Source: Candidatus Margulisiibacteriota bacterium (GTDB lineage Bacteria; Margulisbacteria; WOR-1; O2-12-FULL-45-9). From it: a stretch of DNA of 8,293 bases. The notes beneath the pieces are model-generated. The model was not told the DNA's origin. It ran no database searches and was given only the letters and a program-made list of their open reading frames with translations. Shown in pieces: positions 1 through 8,293 of this stretch. The translations under genes were made by a program, and so were the position numbers. The stretch is taken from contig JAHIUL010000176.1 of the NCBI GenBank assembly GCA_018817195.1, forward strand, positions 1-8,293, written 5' to 3'. The stretch's first letter is position 1. Each line of letters begins with the position of its first letter.

Positions 1-1
1 C

Positions 2-1543
2 AAGATTGAGCAAGGACCCAAAATTGAAAATAAGGATCTAAAAACCAGACCCCCAATTGTCACAATTATGGGCCACGTTGACCACGGTAAAACCAAGTTA
101 CTAGATGCTATCCGTAAAACCAGGGTAGCCGAAGGCGAAGCAGGCGGCATTACCCAGCATATTGGCGCCTACCAGGTCACAGTGCATGGAAAAAAGGTAA
201 CGTTCCTTGATACACCCGGTCACGAGGCCTTTACTGCTTTGCGCGCCAGGGGAGCCAAGGTAACTGATATTGCTGTTCTGGTTGTGGCGGCAGATGACGG
301 CGTAAAACCGCAAACAATTGAAGCAATTGACCATGCTAAGGCCGCCGGAGTACCAATTATTGTGGCAATTAACAAAATTGACAAACCAGATGCCAACCTT
401 GACCGTGTAAAGCAACAGTTATCTGAACGCGAGCTGACACCGGAAGACTGGGGCGGCAAAACAGTTATGGTGCCAACATCCGCGATTCAGGGCAAGGGAA
501 TTGATGATCTTTTAGAAATGATTTTATTGGTTGCAGAAGTCCAGGAGCTTAAGGCTGATGCTGACGGCACTGCCAGAGGGGTTGTTATTGAATCCCGCAT
601 TGAAAAAGGCCGCGGCCCTGTAGCCAGCATTTTAGTGCAAAACGGGACAATTAGAGTTGGAGATATTTTTACGATAGGAGCTACCTACGGTAAAGTCCGC
701 GCCTTGTTTACTGATACAGGCGCCCGTATTGACAAGGCCGGCCCAGCCATGCCAGTCGAGCTTTTAGGCTGTGAACAAGTGCCCAGCCCGGGTGATGTTT
801 TCCAAAAAATGCCGCATGAAAAAGAAGCCCGCGCTCTGGCGGAAAAGCGGCAGCAGGGCAAGACAAAGGCTGGCAGGAAGTCGGTCCTTTCATTGGAGGA
901 CTTTTCTAAGCATATTAAAGAAGGTGAGGCAAAAGACTTAAAACTTGTTGTCAAAGCTGATGTCCAGGGTTCGCTTGACGGCATTGCCCACTCAATCCAG
1001 GACATGGTTATAGGTAATATTAAAATTAACATCATTCACAGCGCAGTCGGACCTGTAACTGGCTCTGACGTTATGTTAGCCGAAGCTTCCAGCGCCGTTA
1101 TCCTGGCCTTTAATGTTGGGTTTGAAGGTAACGCTGAGAATGTTAGCAAAGAAGACGGCGTTGAGGTCAGACGCTACAACATCATTTACAAGCTGATTGA
1201 TGATGTTAAGCTGGCTATGGAAGGCATGCTTGAGCCGGTTTATGAAGAGGTGGTCCTGGGCCACGCTGAAGTTAGGAACCTTTTTAAATTTTCCAAAGTC
1301 GGCGTAATTGCCGGCTGCTTTGTTAAAGACGGTAAGATGCAGCGCGGGGTAATGATGCGCCAGTTCAGGGACAAAGAAAAGATATACGAAGGCAAGCTTG
1401 AAACACTTAAACGCTTTAAGGATGATGTTAAATCAGTTGAACAAAACTTTGAGTGCGGCATTTCCATTCAAGGATATACCAACTTTAAAGAAGGCGATAT
1501 TATCGAAGCCTATGAGGTAAGGGAAAAGGCACGGAAAAAATGA
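2..1543 (+). CDS. infB: Translation initiation factor IF-2, C-terminal part (5' end beyond window)
   Basis: IF-2 is the GTPase that brings initiator fMet-tRNA to the 30S subunit and promotes 50S joining. The frame is open from base 2, so the ATG at 68 is an internal Met and not the start. The residues just before it, [16 protein letters not shown], are the classic entry to the IF-2 G domain. The visible 513 residues hold the P-loop GHVDHGKT (about 24-31), the switch I region [15 protein letters not shown] (about 70-74) and NKID (about 124-127). After these come the beta-barrel domain II, domain III and the C-terminal fMet-tRNA-binding domain, ending in [13 protein letters not shown]. The missing part is the variable N-terminal region. 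The stop TGA overlaps the ATG of rbfA as ATGA, which suggests translational coupling. No disruption is seen. Confidence 0.97.
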   Translation, partial: KIEQGPKIENKDLKTRPPIVTIMGHVDHGKTKLLDAIRKTRVAEGEAGGITQHIGAYQVTVHGKKVTFLDTPGHEAFTALRARGAKVTDIAVLVVAADDGVKPQTIEAIDHAKAAGVPIIVAINKIDKPDANLDRVKQQLSERELTPEDWGGKTVMVPTSAIQGKGIDDLLEMILLVAEVQELKADADGTARGVVIESRIEKGRGPVASILVQNGTIRVGDIFTIGATYGKVRALFTDTGARIDKAGPAMPVELLGCEQVPSPGDVFQKMPHEKEARALAEKRQQGKTKAGRKSVLSLEDFSKHIKEGEAKDLKLVVKADVQGSLDGIAHSIQDMVIGNIKINIIHSAVGPVTGSDVMLAEASSAVILAFNVGFEGNAENVSKEDGVEVRRYNIIYKLIDDVKLAMEGMLEPVYEEVVLGHAEVRNLFKFSKVGVIAGCFVKDGKMQRGVMMRQFRDKEKIYEGKLETLKRFKDDVKSVEQNFECGISIQGYTNFKEGDIIEAYEVREKARKK

Positions 1544-1917
1544 CCAGACCAGAGCGCGTCGCAGCATTAATAAAAGAAGAAGTCAGCCGCATCATTCATG
1601 AGGACGTGTCTGATCCCAGAATAGGTTTTGTCAGCGTTACCGGAGTTGATATTTCTCCTGATCTTGAGAATGCTAAGATATTTGTCAGCATACTGGACAA
1701 AGAAGATAAAAAAAAGGAATGTATGGACGGGCTAAACTCTGCCACCAGGTTTATTCGCGGCAAACTCGGGCATGAATTAACCACCAGGATTGTGCCGGAA
1801 ATTGAGTTTGTGCGTGACGACTCATTAGAGCGAGGCAGCAAGATACTGGGCCTTATTTCAAAGTTGGGAAAAGAGAATCATGAAAGAAACCTTAACCAAG
1901 ATAAAGAAAGCAATTAA
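1540..1917 (+). CDS. rbfA: 30S ribosome-binding factor A
   Basis: RbfA is a small KH-fold protein that binds the immature 30S subunit near the 5' helix of 16S rRNA and helps late maturation and cold adaptation. The 125-residue product is of normal family length. It shows the N-terminal helix (RPERVAALIKEEVSRII), the signature DPRIGFVSVTGVDISPDL (about 25-42) and the C-terminal FVRDDSLERGSKI (about 89-101). Its ATG overlaps the infB stop by 4 nt. Weak Shine-Dalgarno-like purines lie at 1525-1529. The last 12 or so residues are hydrophilic (HERNLNQDKESN) and are encoded in the 38-nt overlap with the next gene, so they are probably a non-essential tail. The order infB-rbfA is conserved in many bacteria and supports the call. 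Confidence 0.95.
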   Translation: MTRPERVAALIKEEVSRIIHEDVSDPRIGFVSVTGVDISPDLENAKIFVSILDKEDKKKECMDGLNSATRFIRGKLGHELTTRIVPEIEFVRDDSLERGSKILGLISKLGKENHERNLNQDKESN

Positions 1918-2860
1918 GGGTGCGCAAACAGCCCTGCTGGCTTCACATGTTGACCCGGACGGCGACTCCATTGGCTCCATGCTGGCCACCGGCATGATAT
2001 TATCCCAATTTGGCGTTGAGGTTGACTATTATTCAAAAGACGGCGTGCCCAGGATATACCGCTTTTTACAGGAATCAGGAAAAGTCAAGAAGAAAATTAC
2101 CGCAAACAAGCGCTATGACCTGCTTATTACGCTGGACTCTTCTGACATCAAGCGTGTGGGCGGAGACTTGCCTGAGACTGGCCTAGCAAAACTTGTCATT
2201 AACATTGACCATCACCCTGACAACACAAAATTTGCTGACATTAATTTTGTTGAAAAGTCATCTTCAACAGCGGAATTAGTGTATTACCTGGCAAAAAGCT
2301 TAAAAGCTAAAATAGCTCTGGCTGTTGCGGAGTGTCTCTACGTGGCAATAATCACTGATACCGGTAATTTTCGTTATGAAAACACCAGCGCTAATACTTT
2401 AGCCATAGCCGAAGACTTGCTCAAAGCAGGGGTTTCACCTCCGGAAATAACCACCAGAATATACGATACAAAATCCGTGGCCAGCATCAGGGTGCAGGCC
2501 GCCGCGTTATCAAGCCTGGAAATTTCACCGGAGCGCAATGTTGCCTGGGCAACAGCCACCAAGGAAATGATGGAAAAAAACCATGCCAAAGCAGAAGATT
2601 TAGTTGGTTTGGTTGACCAGATCCGCTCAATTGACGGTATTGAAGTGGCTATTCTGTTCCGTGAAGAAGACGGCAAGGTTAAAGTAAATTTCCGCTCCAA
2701 GTCAAAAATAAATGTTTCTGAGATTGCCCGGGTGTTTGGCGGCGGAGGGCATATGCGGGCTGCTGGTGTTATTTTTGAAAATAAAGCTATTGAACAGGCC
2801 AAGGATGAAGTAATCAAGGAAGTCTTAAAAAGGATTAAGGCCTCAAAGTATTTGGTGTAA
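1880..2860 (+). CDS. nrnA: DHH/DHHA1 phosphoesterase, NrnA-like (nanoRNase / pAp phosphatase)
   Basis: Members of this family degrade 2-5 nt RNAs and often dephosphorylate pAp in the cytoplasm, using two metal ions such as Mn2+. All core DHH motifs are present in the 326 residues: SHVDPDGDSIGS (22-33, metal ligands H23, D25 and D29), LDSSD (85-89), IDHHPDN (109-115, the DHH motif) and ITDTGNFRYE (158-167). The C-terminal DHHA1 substrate-binding glycine loop GGGGHMRAAG is at 287-296. Length matches NrnA (about 310-330). The ATG at 1880 follows GGGAAAAGAG (1866-1875) and lies inside the rbfA 3' end, giving a 38-nt overlap. Position between rbfA and truB is typical of this subfamily in Firmicutes and several uncultured phyla. 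Whether both activities are present cannot be told from sequence. Confidence 0.9.
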   Translation: MKETLTKIKKAIKGAQTALLASHVDPDGDSIGSMLATGMILSQFGVEVDYYSKDGVPRIYRFLQESGKVKKKITANKRYDLLITLDSSDIKRVGGDLPETGLAKLVINIDHHPDNTKFADINFVEKSSSTAELVYYLAKSLKAKIALAVAECLYVAIITDTGNFRYENTSANTLAIAEDLLKAGVSPPEITTRIYDTKSVASIRVQAAALSSLEISPERNVAWATATKEMMEKNHAKAEDLVGLVDQIRSIDGIEVAILFREEDGKVKVNFRSKSKINVSEIARVFGGGGHMRAAGVIFENKAIEQAKDEVIKEVLKRIKASKYLV

Positions 2861-2862
2861 CT

Positions 2863-5641
<2,779 letters not shown>

Positions 5642-5658
5642 GATTGCGACAGATGGGG

Positions 5659-7068
5659 TTAAATAATAAACCTGCTATTAAGCTTTCCCTCAGCCTGTTT
5701 CATCGCGGCCTGAGCATCTTCAGTCCCTGGTTTTCCGCTTCTGGCATTAGCCACATTTTTATACTGCTGCACACCCGGCTGGATAAAAGGATTTTGCCCA
5801 AGCAAAAGACCGCTCAAAGCAATTGCATTCATCTCATACTGGTAAAGCATGCCCATGGTATAGGCATCAAGCTGGGGCAGGATATAGCTCATAGTTGGCA
5901 CGCCGCCTTCATAATGGGCGTCACGTAAACCTTCTACAAAAGCTGTGTTGGCAAAATGCATGCCTTTGCCGTCAAGATATTCAACCGGTGTTCCTTTACC
6001 AAAAATTGTTACATCAACTCCTGGTTTTTCTACCATTAAGAAAAGCTCTGCAATATTGCGTTTGCCTTGCTGAATTAACTGGCCATCAGCATGGGCTTCA
6101 CGAGTGTAATATTGAGGAACAATAAACAAGCCTTCACCATTTTTGCCTTCGCTTTCCGGGCCCAGCTGGTTCATCCACATGGTTGTGCTGCGCAAGTCAT
6201 AAATACCAGTAGAAGCTAACTCAATATCAATGCCCATATGTTTATGTGCCACAAAGCGCATAACTGCCCGCAACATAGCAATGTTCTTTTCATAGCGGTT
6301 TTCCCGGACTTGTTCTTCTGCAAATTTTGCGCCGGCAATAAATTCTTTAATATCCACTCCAGCCACTGCCAGAGCAAATAAGCCAACAGGGCAGGTTACT
6401 GAAAAGCGGCCGCCCACATTATCCGGCACAACAAATGTCTGATAGCCCATTTCATCGGCTAGTTTTTTCAAAGCGCCTTTAGCCTTGTCTGTTACAGCAA
6501 CAATTCTTTCGGCAACCTTCTTGGCATCATAACTTTTTTCCATTAAATTCTTAGTTACAGCAAAAGCAATTGCTGGCTCAACTGTGCCGCCTGATTTAGA
6601 AATTACGACCGCCCCAATTTCCTTTCCTTTAATTATTTCCAAAACCCTAGACGTATAAGCAGGGTCCATATTATGGCCCAGGAAAAATATGCGCGGAGAT
6701 TTTCTTTTTTCTTTTGGAAGCATGTTGGTTAATTCAATGCTTCCCTTGACCGCATCGATGGTTGATTGAATTCCAAGGTAGGATCCACCTATGCCAATCG
6801 ATATAAAATCATCAATCTGAAAAGCTAGTTTTCGGGCAGTTTCCTGGATAGCATCAAGTTTTGAAATAGAAACAAAAGGGCTGTCAGTTTTCCAACCGGT
6901 CATTACCACATCTTTATCTTTTAAAAGAGAGTCTTTGCCCGCTAATAGAAGATCGTGAAGCTTAACTACTTGCTGCGAAGCATTTTGGAAAGCATCATTT
7001 TCTGTTACATGCCGCCTGCCAAATATGCCGAATCTGCGATAGTCAAGTTTAATTTTTTGTCTAGACAT
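5659..7068 (-). CDS. pgi: Glucose-6-phosphate isomerase
   Basis: Pgi interconverts glucose-6-phosphate and fructose-6-phosphate in glycolysis and gluconeogenesis. The 469-residue protein has two SIS-type domains. Visible signatures are FISIGIGGSYLG (88-99, phosphate loop), ISKSGGTVEPA (156-166) and VGGRFSVTCPVGL (218-230, family pattern). The segment PESEGKNGEG (304-313) carries a likely catalytic Glu. His326 (AHADGQ) aligns with the ring-opening His, and QPGVQQYK (430-437) ends in the catalytic Lys437. It belongs to the shorter bacterial group (about 450 aa) and not to the E. coli-size type (549 aa). The ATG is preceded by an A/T-rich stretch with no Shine-Dalgarno sequence. It diverges from pfkA, whose enzyme uses its product, which supports the call. 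No truncation is seen. Confidence 0.95.
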   Translation of the reverse strand: MSRQKIKLDYRRFGIFGRRHVTENDAFQNASQQVVKLHDLLLAGKDSLLKDKDVVMTGWKTDSPFVSISKLDAIQETARKLAFQIDDFISIGIGGSYLGIQSTIDAVKGSIELTNMLPKEKRKSPRIFFLGHNMDPAYTSRVLEIIKGKEIGAVVISKSGGTVEPAIAFAVTKNLMEKSYDAKKVAERIVAVTDKAKGALKKLADEMGYQTFVVPDNVGGRFSVTCPVGLFALAVAGVDIKEFIAGAKFAEEQVRENRYEKNIAMLRAVMRFVAHKHMGIDIELASTGIYDLRSTTMWMNQLGPESEGKNGEGLFIVPQYYTREAHADGQLIQQGKRNIAELFLMVEKPGVDVTIFGKGTPVEYLDGKGMHFANTAFVEGLRDAHYEGGVPTMSYILPQLDAYTMGMLYQYEMNAIALSGLLLGQNPFIQPGVQQYKNVANARSGKPGTEDAQAAMKQAEGKLNSRFII

Positions 7069-7187
7069 TTATCATTAATTTTATAAGAAATCAGCCTGCT
7101 TTTAAAGTGCTATTTACTGCCTTTTTAATAATGTGTTTATATGATAACATAACTAAGCAGCAAACGATGCCAGGGAGATGAAAGAAT
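7069..7187. promoter_or_regulatory. Divergent control region between pgi and pfkA
   Basis: These 119 bp must hold the promoters for both glycolytic genes. Toward pfkA, TATGAT (7140-7145) is a 5/6 match to a -10 box and would give a leader of about 35 nt. No good -35 stands at 17 nt; TTTACT (7113-7118) is 21 nt away. Toward pgi, TATAAA (complement of 7080-7085) is a 5/6 -10 match and would place the transcript start only about 5 nt before the ATG. No clear -35 is seen there. A short TTAT-ATG-ATAA dyad overlaps the pfkA -10 and could be an operator, but it is too small to be sure. Confidence 0.4.
7173..7177 (+). promoter_or_regulatory. Ribosome binding site of pfkA
   Basis: GGGAG lies 10 nt before the ATG at 7188. 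It is slightly far but clear, and it is followed by a purine-rich spacer. It supports 7188 as the start, which adds a short basic leader before the first beta strand of PfkA. Confidence 0.6.
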
Positions 7188-8189
7188 ATGGCAAAAAAAC
7201 TAAAAGCTAAAACCCTTCGAAAGAAAATTAGGTCCATTGCCGTCATGACCCCCGGAGGAGACGCGCCAGGCATGAACACTGCTATTCGTGCGGTTGTTCG
7301 CACGGCTATTTATCATGGTTTGAAAGTTTGGGGCATAGAGCGGGGCTGGTACGGCCTGATGTACGGCTTAATCAGGGAAATGGGGCCAAAGTCTGTCAGC
7401 GGTATTATTAATAAAGGCGGCACAATTCTGCACACCCGCCGCACGCCGGAATTCAATGAAAAAGCCAGCCGCAAAATGGCTTTTAAAGAAGTAAAATTAA
7501 GAGAAATTGACGGATTAATTGTTATTGGCGGGGACGGATCAATGAAATCAGCTTACAGGTTTATGCAGGAGTTTGGCGTACCGGTCAACGTTATCCCTGC
7601 TACCATTGACAATGATATCCCGGGAACTGATTACACTATAGGATTTGATACAGCTGTTAACACCGCTTTGGAAGCAATTGATAAAATTAGAGACACCGCA
7701 ACTTCGCATGAAAGGGTATTTCTGGTAGAAGTTATGGGCAGGCACAACGGTTTTATTGCTCTGGATGTGGGCATGGCCTCAGGCGCGGAAGCCATCCTTA
7801 TTCCCGAGGTAAGATTTAACCTTGAAATGGTAGCCCGTCAAATCAGGACCGGACAGGAAAGGGGCAAAGAAAGTTTTATAATTGTAGTGGCAGAAGGAGC
7901 GGGCAATGCTTTTGAGATCGCTGATAAACTGCAGGACATGCTTAATATTGAAGTCAGGGTATCAAATCTTGGTTATGTGCAAAGGGGCGGGTCACCAACT
8001 ACTCTTAGCAGGGAGCTGGCCTGCAAACTCGGAGCAGCCTCGGTTGAAGCAATGATCAAAGGCAAGACGGGTTATCTGATAGGCGCAATTTCTGACCGGG
8101 TCAGCCTTTGCCCGATCAAAAAGATCATTAAGAAAACCAAGCAAATTGATTACGAACATTTGCGTGTGGCGAATATGCTGGCAACTTAG
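7188..8189 (+). CDS. pfkA: 6-phosphofructokinase (PfkA family, probably ATP-dependent)
   Basis: This enzyme phosphorylates fructose-6-phosphate to fructose-1,6-bisphosphate, the committed step of glycolysis. The 333 residues hold TPGGDAPGMNTAIRA (21-35), VIGGDGS (112-118), TIDNDIPGTDYTIGFDTA (139-156, catalytic base Asp141), EVMGRHNGF (181-189, substrate contacts) and LGYVQRGGSP (261-270). Gly117 in GGDGS matches the Gly of ATP-using enzymes (Asp in PPi-using ones). The residue before TIDND is Ala138, where ATP enzymes usually have Gly and PPi enzymes Lys. The N-terminus carries a Lys/Arg-rich extension of about 13 residues (MAKKLKAKTLRKK) compared with E. coli PfkA. The C-terminus is of ordinary length. 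It diverges from pgi and converges with a partial gene on its right, separated by 2 nt. ATP as donor is the best reading but not certain. Confidence 0.93.
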   Translation: MAKKLKAKTLRKKIRSIAVMTPGGDAPGMNTAIRAVVRTAIYHGLKVWGIERGWYGLMYGLIREMGPKSVSGIINKGGTILHTRRTPEFNEKASRKMAFKEVKLREIDGLIVIGGDGSMKSAYRFMQEFGVPVNVIPATIDNDIPGTDYTIGFDTAVNTALEAIDKIRDTATSHERVFLVEVMGRHNGFIALDVGMASGAEAILIPEVRFNLEMVARQIRTGQERGKESFIIVVAEGAGNAFEIADKLQDMLNIEVRVSNLGYVQRGGSPTTLSRELACKLGAASVEAMIKGKTGYLIGAISDRVSLCPIKKIIKKTKQIDYEHLRVANMLAT

Positions 8190-8191
8190 GC

Positions 8192-8293
8192 CTAGTAATA
8201 ATCCGCTGCATTGCGCATTGTGTAGAGCTGGTGATCCTGCGGCACGAAGCGGCCGCCTTTAACATCCAATAAGTTGCGCGCAACAATCAAATC
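8192..8293 (-). CDS. C-terminal 33 codons of an unidentified protein (5' end beyond window)
   Basis: The complement of 8293 to 8195 is open without a stop and ends in TAG (8192-8194). It reads DLIVA, then RNLLDVKGGRFVPQDH, then QLYTMRNAADYY. The residue mix looks like a real folded protein tail, with hydrophobic, Gly and aromatic residues and balanced charge. It also fills the space up to 2 nt from the pfkA stop, as expected in this compact genome. I do not recognise the family. The RNLLD core faintly resembles the C-terminus of nucleotide-sugar dehydrogenases, but this is too weak to use. It converges on pfkA, leaving no room for a terminator between them. Confidence 0.6.
   Translation of the reverse strand, partial: DLIVARNLLDVKGGRFVPQDHQLYTMRNAADYY

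Noticed and set aside
68..70. ATG at 68 as the start of infB
   Set aside because: The frame is open upstream to base 2 and encodes the conserved RPPIVTI leading into the P-loop. The Met is internal and the real start is outside the window.
101..459. Open frames on the - strand within infB
   Set aside because: They are antisense to the invariant G domain of IF-2 and show no recognisable features of their own.
2374..2817. 147-codon open frame on the - strand within nrnA
   Set aside because: It is antisense to the conserved DHH/DHHA1 coding region; its Ser-rich, low-information sequence is typical of a shadow frame.
5644..6125. Open frames on the + strand opposite the end of pgi
   Set aside because: They lie antisense to a clearly conserved pgi, have no ribosome binding site and resemble no protein family.
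8192..8293. Naming the right-edge tail as a UDP-glucose/nucleotide-sugar dehydrogenase
   Set aside because: Only a short RNLLD-like match supports it; 33 residues are too few and the rest does not fit the family well.

Overview
This window looks like ordinary bacterial chromosome carrying housekeeping genes. I see no phage, plasmid, CRISPR or defence genes, and no RNA genes. TGA and TAG both act as stops, so the standard bacterial code fits, which argues against the CPR lineages that recode TGA. Genes are tightly packed, often overlap, and start with ATG or GTG. Base composition by eye is moderate, near the low to mid 40s in percent GC. The gene order, short TruB and dispersed-type repeats would suit an uncultured lineage such as Patescibacteria, Omnitrophota or Margulisbacteria. 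I cannot fix the phylum from sequence alone.

Left block (1-5581, + strand): five genes run head to tail with overlaps or a 2-nt gap. They are infB (5' end outside the window), rbfA, a DHH/DHHA1 phosphoesterase of the NrnA type, truB and ligA. The first four form the conserved translation and RNA-maturation cluster: initiation factor, 30S maturation factor, nanoRNA/pAp phosphatase and tRNA U55 pseudouridine synthase. ligA, the NAD-dependent DNA ligase, overlaps the end of truB and is probably cotranscribed. This is not its usual position.

Middle (5577-5658): a short convergent spacer holds an imperfect inverted repeat built from 8-nt units. Its left arm contains the stop codon of ligA. It can act as a terminator-like hairpin between ligA and pgi.

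Right block (5659-8189): pgi (- strand) and pfkA (+ strand) diverge from a 119-bp control region. They encode consecutive steps of upper glycolysis: glucose-6-P to fructose-6-P to fructose-1,6-bisP. At the right edge, the last 33 codons of an unidentified gene run on the - strand and converge on pfkA with a 2-nt gap.

The most unusual structure is inside truB. A 51-bp palindrome-containing segment bounded by 12-bp direct repeats sits in frame in the coding sequence, resembling a small dispersed repeat that has been absorbed into a protein. No convincing new multi-gene system is visible.
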